From Aquamicrobium sp. (lineage in GTDB: Bacteria > Pseudomonadota > Alphaproteobacteria > Rhizobiales > Rhizobiaceae): a DNA stretch of 64,000 nt. The stretch is from contig JAHHDT010000003.1 of NCBI GenBank assembly GCA_019739225.1, positions 186,001 through 250,000 on the forward strand. The letters are read 5' to 3'. The notes beneath the pieces are model-generated. The model was given only the letters and a program-made list of their open reading frames with translations. It was not told where the DNA came from and searched no databases. Shown here piece after piece: positions 37,267-45,900 of the stretch. The translations under genes and the position numbers were made by a program. Each line of letters starts with the position of its first letter. The stretch's first letter is position 1.

Positions 37267-38139
37267 ATGAAATTTGGCACATTATCCGCGGTCGCCATGA
37301 TGACGGCCTCGCTATTCTCGACGACCTTCGCGCTAGCGCAATCCAGCGATGCGGTGATCGACCGCATCAGGGAGAAGAACGCAATCTCGATCGGGTACCG
37401 CGAGGCCTCCATTCCCTTTTCCTACATTGACAAAGAGGGCCAGCCGGTCGGCTATTCGACCGATCTCTGCAAGGAGGTCGCCGAAACGGTGAGGACTGCG
37501 CTGGACCTGCCGGACCTGAAGATCGAGTGGGTGCCCGTCAATCTTCAAAACCGGATTCCGCTGGTGGCGAATGGTACCGTCGATATCTCCTGTGAATCGG
37601 CCGTCAACACGATCGGGCGGCAGTCGCAGGTCGATTTCTCGAACCCGTTCTTCATCTCGCACACCCGCTTTCTGGTCAAGGCCGGCTCGGGGATAGCCGA
37701 ACTCGCCGACCTCGACGGCAAGTCGATTGCATTGCCGATCAATTCGGTTCCGGAGCGACTGATCAAGTCCCTGATCGAAAAGGGTGACCTCGATGTACGG
37801 ATCGTCCCCGTGAAGGACAATTCGGAAGGCTTCCTCGCGCTTCAAACCGGTCGCGCGGATGCATTCTCGACCGACGATATCTTGCTGTTCGGGCTGAAAA
37901 ACAAGGCGGTCGATCCTGCGTCGTATGAGGTCGTCGGAAAGCCGCTCTCCTATGACAGCTACGGTTTCTTGGTGCAGAAAAACAGCACGGTCTTCCTGAC
38001 CCTCGTGAATGCCACACTGGCGCGGCTTTCGCGCAACGGGGAATTGCAGACACTCTACGCCCAGTGGTTCGACCCGATGGGCGTCCCGCTTTCGCCTGAC
38101 CTTGCGACCGTCTTTCACGTGATCGCCATTCCGGAATAG
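37267..38139 (+). CDS. Amino acid ABC transporter substrate-binding protein (GltI-like)
   Basis: This 290-residue family-3 solute-binding protein has a signal peptide ending FALAQ. It contains AISIGYREASIPFSYID, then PVGYSTDLCKEVAETVR, and ESAVNTIGRQSQVDFSNPFF, the glutamate/aspartate-binding (GltI) style of N-terminal lobe. It delivers a polar, probably acidic or hydroxylated, amino acid to the permeases encoded next. AAGGGG provides the ribosome-binding site. A small inverted repeat (TTCCGG/CCGGAA, 38129-38149) spans its stop. Confidence 0.88.
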   Translation: MKFGTLSAVAMMTASLFSTTFALAQSSDAVIDRIREKNAISIGYREASIPFSYIDKEGQPVGYSTDLCKEVAETVRTALDLPDLKIEWVPVNLQNRIPLVANGTVDISCESAVNTIGRQSQVDFSNPFFISHTRFLVKAGSGIAELADLDGKSIALPINSVPERLIKSLIEKGDLDVRIVPVKDNSEGFLALQTGRADAFSTDDILLFGLKNKAVDPASYEVVGKPLSYDSYGFLVQKNSTVFLTLVNATLARLSRNGELQTLYAQWFDPMGVPLSPDLATVFHVIAIPE

Positions 38140-38183
38140 GGGCCCGGAACCGATCCAGCATTGGCGCACGGAAGGACGCAAGG

Positions 38184-38891
38184 ATGAACTATTCGTGGAA
38201 CTGGGCTGTTCTGTTCTCGGAACCCTACCTCCAGTGGCTCGTGTGGGGCACGCTGATGACGATCGCGATCTCGCTCGTCTCCTGGGTGGTAGCCCTTGCG
38301 ATCGGAACTGTCGTCGGCGTCCTTCACAGCACGGAAAATGCCTGGATCAGGCTGCTGACGCGCAGCTATATCAGCCTGTTCCGGAATATCCCGCTATTGT
38401 TGCAGATGTTCCTCTGGTTCTTCGTGGTCCCGGAATTGCTTCCGGATGCGGCAGGCACGTGGCTGAAGCGCGACCTGCCGTATCCGGCGGTGGCGACGGC
38501 CATCGTCGCGCTCGGTCTGTTCACCGCATCCCGCGTCGCCGTGCAGGTCAGCGCCGGCATCGCCGCGCTGCCGCCCGGCCAAAGGATGGCGGCGATAGCC
38601 TCCGGCCTTTCGATGGTACAGGCCTATCGCTTCGTTCTCATTCCCCAGGCCTTCCGCGTAATCGTGCCGCCTTTGACGTCAGAATTCCTGACGATTTTCA
38701 AGAACTCCTCGATCGCGATGACCATCGGCGTCTTTGAGCTCACGGCGCGAACCCAGCAAATCGAAAGCTACACCTATCAGGGCTTCGAAGCGTTCACCGC
38801 CGCCACCGTCATATACGTAACGATTGCGCTCACCGTCACGATGGTCATGCGCCATGTCGAGCGCCGCGGGGCGATACCTGGAACCCTCTGA
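38184..38891 (+). CDS. Amino acid ABC transporter permease (GltJ-like)
   Basis: This 235-residue permease has about five membrane segments and the HisMQ-type cytoplasmic EAA loop AGIAALPPGQRMAAIASGLS, followed by QAFRVIVPPL. It starts with ATG preceded by AAGGACGCAAGG. Together with the following permease it forms the heterodimeric channel of a polar amino acid importer. Confidence 0.88.
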   Translation: MNYSWNWAVLFSEPYLQWLVWGTLMTIAISLVSWVVALAIGTVVGVLHSTENAWIRLLTRSYISLFRNIPLLLQMFLWFFVVPELLPDAAGTWLKRDLPYPAVATAIVALGLFTASRVAVQVSAGIAALPPGQRMAAIASGLSMVQAYRFVLIPQAFRVIVPPLTSEFLTIFKNSSIAMTIGVFELTARTQQIESYTYQGFEAFTAATVIYVTIALTVTMVMRHVERRGAIPGTL

Positions 38892-38903
38892 GAAAGCGGA
38901 ACG

Positions 38904-39563
38904 ATGTCAGGACTTGATTTCTCCGTCATTACGGACGCCCTGCCATTTCTCGGCAAAGGCTTGATGATGAGCTTTATGCTGACGGGGATCGCCATGGTCG
39001 GCGGTCTGCTGCTCGGGCTGGTTCTCGCGATTCTGCGGCTTTCAAACGTCCGGTTCGTCAGTGCTGCCGCCGCTCTTTATGTCAATGGTTTTCGCGCAAT
39101 ACCGCTAATCCTGGTGATCTTCTGGTTCTACTTTCTGGTCCCGCTTGCGGTGGGACGCCCGGTTGGCGCGCTGCACTCGGTGATCATCGCCTTCGTCCTG
39201 TTCGAAGGAGCATATTATTCGGAAATTCTCAGAGCCGGCATGCAGAGCGTGCGTTCCGGACAATGGCAGGCGGCCAAGGCGAGCGGCCTGGGCTATATGC
39301 AAACCATCCGGCTGGTGGTGTTGCCGCAGGCGCTGAGGAAGATGGCGCCGCTGATGGTTACGCAGGGCGTCATCCTGTTTCAGGATACGTCACTGGTCTA
39401 CGTCGTCTCGCTCCACGACTTCATGACCTCCGCTAGCATTGTCGCCAATACGCAGAACCGCATCGTCGAGATGTATGTGTTCGCGGCGGTCGTCTACTTC
39501 ATTCTCTGCACGCTCGGCGGCGCCATCGCCGAGCGACTGAAACCCAGACGGGCCCGTGCCTGA
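38904..39563 (+). CDS. Amino acid ABC transporter permease (GltK-like)
   Basis: This 219-residue permease has five hydrophobic segments and the EAA loop AGMQSVRSGQWQAAKASGLGY with VLPQALRKMAPLM. It follows the first permease by 12 bases. LVYVVSLHDFMTSA near residue 170 is typical of GltK-type partners. Confidence 0.88.
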   Translation: MSGLDFSVITDALPFLGKGLMMSFMLTGIAMVGGLLLGLVLAILRLSNVRFVSAAAALYVNGFRAIPLILVIFWFYFLVPLAVGRPVGALHSVIIAFVLFEGAYYSEILRAGMQSVRSGQWQAAKASGLGYMQTIRLVVLPQALRKMAPLMVTQGVILFQDTSLVYVVSLHDFMTSASIVANTQNRIVEMYVFAAVVYFILCTLGGAIAERLKPRRARA

Positions 39564-39604
39564 GCCATCTGCGGTCCTCACGGTTCTCTCATCGATGACT
39601 GGAT

Positions 39605-40354
39605 ATGCCAATGACGTCGCGCGAAATGATCAGGGTTGAAAATCTGTCGAAACGCTATGGCCATCTGCAGGTCCTGAAAGACTGCAGCCTGACCGTCCGG
39701 CGCGGCGAGGTCGTCGTCATCTGCGGGCCATCCGGGTCCGGCAAGAGCACGTTCGTGAAATGCATCAACGGGATTGAACCCGCCCAGTCCGGCCATGTGA
39801 CGATCGATGGTGAGGCGCTCGCAAGTAAGGGTAGGGCGGCGGCGAAACTGCGTGCGCGTGTCGGCATGGTGTTCCAGCATTTCGAGCTCTACCCGCATCT
39901 GTCGGTTCTCGACAATATCTGCCTGGCGCAGGTCCATGTGCTCAAGCGCAGCCGCGACGAAGCGGTGTGCAAGGCTGAGGGCCTTCTTAAGCGTGTCGGA
40001 TTGCTGGACAAGAAACAGTCCTATCCCGCCCAGCTTTCCGGCGGCCAGCAGCAGCGCATCGCCATCGTCAGGGCGCTCGCCATGGACCCTGTCGCCATGC
40101 TCTTCGACGAGCCGACCTCTGCTCTTGATCCCGAGATGATCGGCGAGGTGCTCTCCGTGATGACCGAACTTGCGCAGGAGGGCATGACCATGATCGTGGT
40201 CACCCACGAGATGGGCTTTGCCAAGGCCGCGGCCGACCGGATGGTCTTTATGGATCACGGGTCGATCATAGAGGAGGCGGAAACCGAACGCTTCTTCGCC
40301 TCTCCAAGCTCCGAGCGGGCGCGGCTTTTCCTCTCTCGCATTCTGGTTCACTGA
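39605..40354 (+). CDS. Amino acid ABC transporter ATP-binding protein (GltL/GlnQ-like)
   Basis: This 249-residue ATPase has Walker [14 protein letters not shown] (about residue 42), Q-loop [13 protein letters not shown], signature [15 protein letters not shown], Walker [16 protein letters not shown] and H-loop VTHEM. It energises the two preceding permeases. Its stop is one base from the start of the dehydratase gene, so import and catabolism are translationally coupled. Confidence 0.92.
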   Translation: MPMTSREMIRVENLSKRYGHLQVLKDCSLTVRRGEVVVICGPSGSGKSTFVKCINGIEPAQSGHVTIDGEALASKGRAAAKLRARVGMVFQHFELYPHLSVLDNICLAQVHVLKRSRDEAVCKAEGLLKRVGLLDKKQSYPAQLSGGQQQRIAIVRALAMDPVAMLFDEPTSALDPEMIGEVLSVMTELAQEGMTMIVVTHEMGFAKAAADRMVFMDHGSIIEEAETERFFASPSSERARLFLSRILVH

Positions 40355-40355
40355 G

Positions 40356-41357
40356 ATGACTGACCTCATAGCCCCCACCATCGACGACATACTAGAGGCG
40401 CGCCGTACGCTTGAAGGCGTGGCGGTCCGGACCCCGCTGCTGCGGTCCGAAAAGCTCGACGCCATGACCGGCGCCAGGATATTCATCAAATGCGAGAACT
40501 TGCAGCGCACAGGCGCATTCAAGTTTCGGGGCGCCTATAACTGCCTGTCGCGGCTGGATCGCGCGGCTTTTCCGGGCGGGGTCGTGGCCTATTCGACAGG
40601 CAATCATGGTCAGGCGATCGCAACGGTCGGCCGGATGCTCGACATCGCCGCAACCATCGTGATGCCTGCCGATGCGCCCGCGATCAAGATCAGCAAAGCG
40701 CGCGAGAACGCCGCGAACGTGGTGCTCTATGACCGCCAGACCCAGTCGCGCGAACAGATCGCTGCGGAAATTGCTGAAAAATCGCCCGTCGCCATCGTGC
40801 CGCCCGGCGACAATCCGCTCATCATCGCAGGGCAGGCAACCGTCGCGGCAGAAGCGTTCGAGCAGGTCGGTGACGTCGCGATCGATGCGGTCATGGTGCC
40901 ATGCGGGGGAGGCGGTCTGTCGGCGGGAACATGCCTTGCGGCAAGAGCCGCGCACTCCAGCACGGAAATCTGGGCCGTCGAGCCAGAGGATTTCGACGAT
41001 ACGCGGCGTTCGCTTGCCACTGGAAAGCGCGAAGTCAATCAGGCTCTTGGCGGCTCGATCTGCGATGCCCTTCTGGCACCGGCACCCGCCGAGCTGCCGT
41101 TTTCGATTAACCGCGAGGATCTGGCAAAGGTGCTGGTTGCATCCGACCTGGAAGTGACGCGGGCGATCCGCTACGCCTTCGAAGAACTGCGCTTGGTCAC
41201 CGAGCCGGGAGGCGTCATCGCGCTGGCGGCGCTTTTGAACAATCCTCGGGCCGTTCGCGGTAAGAACATCATCGTCATTATCTCCGGCGGTAATGTCGAA
41301 CCGGCGATTTTCAGGCGCGCTCTTGATGCCCACGACCCGCAAACGGACACGCTGTAA
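40356..41357 (+). CDS. Threonine/serine dehydratase-like PLP enzyme
   Basis: This 333-residue fold-type II PLP enzyme has the Schiff-base Lys56 in RTGAFKFRGAYN, the substrate loop STGNHGQAIA, the phosphate-binding PCGGGGLSAG, and a C-terminal SGGN. It lacks the regulatory ACT domain of biosynthetic IlvA, so it belongs with catabolic threonine dehydratase, serine racemase, hydroxyaspartate ammonia-lyase or EutB. The reaction is beta-elimination of a beta-substituted amino acid to a keto acid plus ammonia through an enamine. The operon encodes RidA, which hydrolyses such intermediates. The exact substrate is unknown. Confidence 0.87.
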   Translation: MTDLIAPTIDDILEARRTLEGVAVRTPLLRSEKLDAMTGARIFIKCENLQRTGAFKFRGAYNCLSRLDRAAFPGGVVAYSTGNHGQAIATVGRMLDIAATIVMPADAPAIKISKARENAANVVLYDRQTQSREQIAAEIAEKSPVAIVPPGDNPLIIAGQATVAAEAFEQVGDVAIDAVMVPCGGGGLSAGTCLAARAAHSSTEIWAVEPEDFDDTRRSLATGKREVNQALGGSICDALLAPAPAELPFSINREDLAKVLVASDLEVTRAIRYAFEELRLVTEPGGVIALAALLNNPRAVRGKNIIVIISGGNVEPAIFRRALDAHDPQTDTL

Positions 41358-41378
41358 TTCTCTCTCAACGAGGTTGAA

Positions 41379-42599
41379 ATGGTTTCCATCACCGAAAAAT
41401 TCGCCACGCTCGCTACCGACAACGCGCCGGGGCAGGAAATCCGACAGAACGCCGACAATATCAGCGAGGTCATGCGCGGCGACAAACTCTCGGGTCGTCT
41501 GGTCGATTTCTCACATGGCGACGTTGATGCCTTCGCGCCCACGCCCGGCGCATTCGACCGGTTTTCGGAAGCCGTCGAGGCTGGCAGCCGTCAGGCCTAT
41601 ACCGAATATCGCGGGTCGTCCGACATCCGCGCCGAACTGGCGGATCGACTCGCCTCGTTCACAGGGGCACCCGTTTCCGCAGACGAAGGCGTTATCCTTA
41701 CGCCGGGAACGCAGGGCGCCCTGTTTCTGGCGGTCGCTTCGGTGGTCTCGGATGGCGACAAGGTCGCGGTGGTGCAGCCCGACTATTTCGCAAACCGCAA
41801 GCTGGTCCAGTTCTTCGGCGGCCAGGTCATGCCGGTTGCAATGAACTACATGAACTCCGGTACTAAAGCCGGGCTGGAACTGTCCCAGTTGCGCGCTGCT
41901 TTCGAGGCCGGGGCGCGAACCTTCCTGTTTTCCAACCCGAACAACCCCACCGGCGCGGTCTACTCGGCGGGCGAGATCGACAGCATCGTCGCACTCGCCC
42001 GGGAATTTGACGTCACCATCATTGCGGACCAGCTTTACTCGCGGCTGCGCTATGACGGCGAGAGCTACACCCATATCCGGGCTCGCGGCCTGCCGGATGA
42101 GAAGGTGCTGACCATCATGGGGCCCTCGAAAACGGAGTCACTCAGCGGTTATCGTCTCGGCGTGGCCTTCGGCTCTCCGGCGATTATTGGGAGGATGGAG
42201 AAGCTACAGGCCATCGTGTCCTTACGCGCGGCGGGCTATAATCAGGCCGTGTTCAGGACCTGGCTCAATGAGCCGGAAGGATGGATGGACGAGCGGATCC
42301 GCCTACATCAGGCGATCAGGGACGACCTGCTCGCGGTTTTCCGAGGCGGTGGCCTTGCTGCGCGCACACCGCAAGCCGGAAGCTATCTGTTTCCGACACT
42401 GCCCGCGCTCTCAGTTGGCCTGCAGGATTTCGTGCGGCTGCTTCGGCATCAAGCCAATGTCATCGTGACACCCGGAACCGAATTTGGGCCTCATCCTCAC
42501 AGCGTTCGCCTGAATTTCTCGCAGGATCACGCGGCGACCGTCGAAGCCGGACAGCGCATTGTCGAGATGGTGGACCGCTATCGGAGCAAGGAAAGCTAA
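41379..42599 (+). CDS. Class I/II pyridoxal-phosphate aminotransferase
   Basis: This 406-residue fold-type I aminotransferase has the FSNPNNPTGAVYSAGE motif, Asp and Tyr of IIADQLYSRLRYDG, and Schiff-base Lys251 in GPSKTESLSGYRLG. A carboxylate-binding arginine lies in SVRLNFS near the C-terminus. It would transfer the amino group of the imported amino acid, or of its derivative, to a keto acid. The stop overlaps the start of the ridA-like gene by one base (TAATG). Confidence 0.88.
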   Translation: MVSITEKFATLATDNAPGQEIRQNADNISEVMRGDKLSGRLVDFSHGDVDAFAPTPGAFDRFSEAVEAGSRQAYTEYRGSSDIRAELADRLASFTGAPVSADEGVILTPGTQGALFLAVASVVSDGDKVAVVQPDYFANRKLVQFFGGQVMPVAMNYMNSGTKAGLELSQLRAAFEAGARTFLFSNPNNPTGAVYSAGEIDSIVALAREFDVTIIADQLYSRLRYDGESYTHIRARGLPDEKVLTIMGPSKTESLSGYRLGVAFGSPAIIGRMEKLQAIVSLRAAGYNQAVFRTWLNEPEGWMDERIRLHQAIRDDLLAVFRGGGLAARTPQAGSYLFPTLPALSVGLQDFVRLLRHQANVIVTPGTEFGPHPHSVRLNFSQDHAATVEAGQRIVEMVDRYRSKES

Positions 42600-43045
42600 T
42601 GGACCGGAGCGCGCCTAGACCACAGGGACATTATGTCCCTGCAAAACGCCATGGCGACATGATCTTCGTCTCCGGAATGACGCCACGGGAAGGCAGCCAG
42701 CTTCTTCATGTTGGGCAAGTGGATCCGGAAGCGCCGGTCGAGACCTACCGGCAGGCGGTGGAACTGGCTGCCGGGAATGCGCTGAAGGCAGCGCAGTCCC
42801 AAATGCGCGGGGAGGAACAGACAATTTCGGTTCTAAATCTGACCGTCTATGTGAATGCACCGGAGGGATACGAACTTCACAGCAAGATCGCCGATTTTGC
42901 GTCAAGCTTCCTGGAAGAGCACACAAATGATGGCGTACCCAGTCGCGCCGCAGTCGGGGTAAGTTCCCTGCCGGGAAATGCTACCGTTGAAGTGTCGATA
43001 ATTGTCGCCGCCGGCGATGTCGTGCCTGAAGCGGCTTCTGAATAA
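42599..43045 (+). CDS. RidA-family enamine/imine deaminase
   Basis: This 148-residue YjgF/YER057c/UK114 protein starts at the ATG overlapping the aminotransferase stop; an upstream open frame lies inside that gene. It contains MIFVSGMTPR and a central TVYVNAPEGYELHSKIADFAS. SRAAVGVSSLPGNATVEVSIIVAA provides the conserved Arg and the C-terminal Glu strand of the active site between subunits. RidA proteins hydrolyse reactive 2-aminoacrylate-type enamines released by PLP dehydratases, which explains its place after the dehydratase. The sequence is more divergent than the RidA archetype, so it may belong to an Rid4-7 subgroup. Confidence 0.87.
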   Translation: MDRSAPRPQGHYVPAKRHGDMIFVSGMTPREGSQLLHVGQVDPEAPVETYRQAVELAAGNALKAAQSQMRGEEQTISVLNLTVYVNAPEGYELHSKIADFASSFLEEHTNDGVPSRAAVGVSSLPGNATVEVSIIVAAGDVVPEAASE

Positions 43046-43176
43046 GACCGGTGATCAGGCGGCCGATTACTGTCTGGCCGGGAGTATTCATGCCATCAGC
43101 AGCGCCTGCTCTTCGGTATGGCTACTAGCGACATGATCATTGCGATGGCCATGTGGCTTTTGCATCGTCGTCATGA
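43046..43176. other. Gap after ridA, start of the accessory patch
   Basis: About 130 bases have no supported gene. A short frame including MIIAMAMWLLHRRHE is visible on the plus strand but lacks a ribosome-binding site. The gap marks the transition from the intact amino acid operon to decayed genes. Confidence 0.3.
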
Positions 43177-43380
43177 ATGTCTGTAGATAGCCTGGTGCGC
43201 TGCGGATGTTGCGTAGCGTGGGGCAATCACATGCGGGAGGCGGGCTTCACCGTCGCGGAAAAAAACCTGCCCCTGGCGGACCTCAACGCCGCCAAGGTCG
43301 AAGCCGGACTGAAGCCCGGCCAGACCTCGTGCCACACGGAATGATCGATGGTTCCTGAGGCGACATGCCCTGGCCTTTCC
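43177..43380 (+). pseudogene. Broken DUF411 metal-binding protein gene
   Basis: From the ATG at 43177 a 55-codon frame ends at 43344. It carries the DUF411 hallmarks: a CGCC pair (LVRCGCCVAWGNHMREAGFTV) and, further on, GLKPGQTSCHTE. Shifting one frame after CHT, the sequence continues MIDGS-stop-GDMPWP, recognisably the family's 'MIDGYVIEGHVPA' strand. The gene therefore has a frameshift and a stop, and lacks both the usual N-terminal signal peptide and the C-terminal tail. Intact DUF411 proteins are about 150 residues and are usually found with copper-handling genes, none of which survive here. Confidence 0.7.
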
Positions 43381-43427
43381 ATTGATGCACGGGTGGAGGT
43401 GTTGGCGAACGCTTACCTCAATCCCTG

Positions 43428-43838
43428 CTATGCGAGTTCACTATAGAGCGGCACGGTCGGCGCGTGAGTCTCGACCGCCTCCACCACTGAATCCACCAAG
43501 GGAAGATGCTCCTTTTCGGCCTGCCACGTCTGGCGAAATCGCTGGACGGTTTCGGCGGCGGTGTCGACGACGAGCTTTTCGGACAGGAGCGCCTTGGCCG
43601 CCAAGTGGCGCAGTTCATCGACATTAAACTCCGCCATCTTCCTTGTCCGGGAGTGGTTGAGCGCGGCCGTGTCCTCGCCCTTCATATAGGGAATGGTCGA
43701 CACCAGGTCGTAGGCCGGCGACAACGCTGCCGAGCGCCGATCAGGATAGATCAGCGACCAGTTCTTGAGGTGCATGTTGCCATTGCCGATCAGATGGAGG
43801 CGTATCAAAAATCGCATGTACCACGCCGAAAGAATCAA
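43428..43838 (-). pseudogene. HipA-family kinase, C-terminal remnant
   Basis: This 136-residue frame corresponds only to the C-terminal third of a HipA-type Ser/Thr kinase, which is normally over 400 residues: LIGNGNMHLKNWSLIYPD, then LSPAYDLVSTIPYMKGEDTAALN. The C-terminus looks complete, but everything upstream of about 43800 is missing and replaced by unrelated AT-rich sequence. The catalytic GNxDxHxKN motif reads GNGNMHLKN, so the metal and phosphotransfer Asp has become Asn. Both features argue for a dead remnant. No HipB antitoxin is present. Confidence 0.8.
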
Positions 43839-43912
43839 AATTCATTGCTTGTGAACGTTTTTCAGGCGATACTCTCCTTGTCATAGATTTTCAGGTGCAA
43901 GCATCGCAAATC

Positions 43913-45454
43913 ATGGATCGCGGGCAGAGGAAGCCGTTTTCAGGAAGTGTCAGCGTCTTTCACGGCCGCTGGCTGCCTGAGACCGCGCTCCCTGTGGGCT
44001 ATGCCGCTCTGATTGACGCCTTTGATCTGGCTGTCCCGATCCCCATCACCCTCGCTGCGATTGGCCCCCGGCATAAGGTCTATCAGGAGGCGGGATGGAA
44101 ACTCTATACACCTCGCCACGAGCCTGAAGTCAGTCTGGTCGGCCACCTGACCTTTGCATTGCGCTACGAGGGGCTGGATCTTGCTGTCCTGAAGATGCTC
44201 TTTCGCGCGACGGGTCCGGAAGCCATCGTCGAGATCGTTCACGCGGCCCCGACCGGGGCCTATGCGCGACGGCTTTGGTTCCTCTACGAATGGCTGCTCG
44301 ACGAGCGGCTCGATCTGCCCGACGCCACCCGCGGCACCTATGCCCTCGTCGTCGATCCTGAACAGCAGTGGGCATCTCAGGGCGAGACCTCTTCACGCCA
44401 TCGGGTGAAAAACAATCTGCCCGGAACACCTGCCTGGTGTCCGTTGATTTTCCGTACGCCGGAATTGGACGCCTTTGTGACCCGGAATCTCGCCGAGGAA
44501 GCTCGGCGCGTGATCGCCGATGTTCCGGCGGATCTTCTGGCTCGCACCGCTGCTTTCCTCCTGCTCAAGGACTCGCGATCCAGTTCCCAGATCGAGGGCG
44601 AAGACCCACCCCAGGATCGCATCCAGCGGTGGGGGCAGGTAATTGGCGAGGCGGGGCGCCGCCCGGTGGCCCGTGCGGAGCTGGAGCGATTGCAGCGCAT
44701 CGTCATCGGCGACGCTCGCTTTGTTCACCTCGGCCTGCGTCAGGAAGGCGGGTTCGTCGGCGAGCAGGATCGCGCAAGCGGTGCGCCGATCCCCGACCAT
44801 ATATGCGCCCGGCATGAGGACCTGCCGGACCTGATAGACGGGTTGGCCGCTTTCGATCGGGGGGCGGCCCGGCATCTCGATCCGGTTCTGGCCGCTGCCG
44901 CGCTCGCTTTCGGGTTCGTTTATATCCATCCTTTCGAGGACGGGAATGGCCGCCTGCACCGCTACCTCATCCATCACGTGCTTGCCGAGCGTGGTTTCAA
45001 TCCGCCCGGGCTTGTCTTTCCGGTCTCGGCCGTGATCCTCGACCGCATCGACGAATATCGCCGTGTCCTCGAAAGCTATTCGCGGCGGCTGCTGCCTCAT
45101 GTCCGCTGGAGGCCGACCGACCGTGGCAATGTCGAAGTGCTGAACGACACCGCGGATTTCTACCGCTATTTCGATGCGACACCGCATGCGGAGTTTCTGT
45201 TCCAATGCGTGGCGCGGACGATCGATGTCGATCTGCCGGAGGAAGCCAGATTCTTAAAAGCTTATGGTGGGTTCAAGGCCAGCGTGTCGCTTATGGTCGA
45301 TATGCCGGACCGTCTGCTCGATCTTCTGTTCCGCTCCCTGCATCAGAATGGCGGCAGGCTCTCGAGGCGGGCGCGGGAGAAGGAATTCGCGCCGCTGACA
45401 GAAGACGAGATCGCAACGATAGAAGCGCTCTATGCTGATCAGTTGCACAGTTGA
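43913..45454 (+). CDS. Fic-family protein (AMPylase-type)
   Basis: This protein of about 513 residues has an N-terminal extension that includes a region resembling HTH/antitoxin-fold domains, a Fic_N-type segment (ARTAAFLLLKDSRSSSQIEGE), and the Fic core. The catalytic motif HPFEDGNGRLHR is intact (His339). The class II inhibitory motif S-x-x-x-E-G is present as SSQIEGE with Glu228, so activity is probably autoinhibited. Fic enzymes transfer AMP or other nucleotide moieties to Ser, Thr or Tyr of target proteins. Neither the ATG at 43913 nor the GTG at 43895 has a clear ribosome-binding site. It sits between remnants of HipA and HigA genes and appears to be the only intact gene of this patch. 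Confidence 0.87.
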   Translation: MDRGQRKPFSGSVSVFHGRWLPETALPVGYAALIDAFDLAVPIPITLAAIGPRHKVYQEAGWKLYTPRHEPEVSLVGHLTFALRYEGLDLAVLKMLFRATGPEAIVEIVHAAPTGAYARRLWFLYEWLLDERLDLPDATRGTYALVVDPEQQWASQGETSSRHRVKNNLPGTPAWCPLIFRTPELDAFVTRNLAEEARRVIADVPADLLARTAAFLLLKDSRSSSQIEGEDPPQDRIQRWGQVIGEAGRRPVARAELERLQRIVIGDARFVHLGLRQEGGFVGEQDRASGAPIPDHICARHEDLPDLIDGLAAFDRGAARHLDPVLAAAALAFGFVYIHPFEDGNGRLHRYLIHHVLAERGFNPPGLVFPVSAVILDRIDEYRRVLESYSRRLLPHVRWRPTDRGNVEVLNDTADFYRYFDATPHAEFLFQCVARTIDVDLPEEARFLKAYGGFKASVSLMVDMPDRLLDLLFRSLHQNGGRLSRRAREKEFAPLTEDEIATIEALYADQLHS

Positions 45455-45461
45455 TCGACCC

Positions 45462-45653
45462 TCAATCGAGTCCGATCGGATGGGGCGGATCCATCGGATG
45501 GTGTTTTTCCTCATGGACCTTGATCAGCGTCGCCAGAACGTCGAGCCTGTCGCCATCGGGCGTGCCGCTGGCAGAGCCCCACAGTCGTTCGACTCTGGCG
45601 AACGCCGCGTCGTAATCCGCTTCGGTATGGATGGGTTCAAGCTCAGTCGCCAT
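45462..45653 (-). pseudogene. Truncated HigA-like antitoxin
   Basis: This 63-residue frame with a strong GGAGG site matches the N-terminal half of HigA-type antitoxins: ELEPIHTEADYDAAFARVERLWG, then GTPDGDRLDVLATLIKVHEEKHHPMDPP. It stops at HPIGLD, just where the C-terminal HTH DNA-binding domain should begin. The neighbouring 3' end is that of the Fic gene, 7 bases away. No higB-like toxin is found upstream. Either it is a remnant or it encodes a toxin-binding domain alone. Confidence 0.65.
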
Positions 45654-45900
45654 GTCCTAACCTCCGGTGACGGTCCGTGCAGGTTTATTCATCGCCTTGT
45701 GCGGACCGCCTAGTGCTGTCGGTCCGCCCGGTGCGCCACTTGAGGCAACAAAAGACATATCATACTGGCGCTACCAATGATTGTTGGCATCAGTAGCTGC
45801 GAGCCCCACGCAACCACTTCTGTCATAACTTCCTGGAAATCGAGGTGCGACGTAAGCGCGACGGCATCCCCCGATGTGTCGAGGCTTGACGTCTGATTGA
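45654..45900. other. Gap in the accessory patch, no gene recognised
   Basis: About 250 bases lie between the HigA-like start and the IS66 remnant. A minus-strand frame across this stretch and the remnant gives a translation without known motifs and is probably spurious. No higB-like sequence could be read. Confidence 0.3.

Noticed and set aside
36531-43045. Interpretation as an ectoine/hydroxyectoine (ehu-eut) utilisation operon
   Set aside because: An EutB-like dehydratase and a polar amino acid importer fit, but EutC, EutD and EutE homologues and a MocR-type EnuR are absent.
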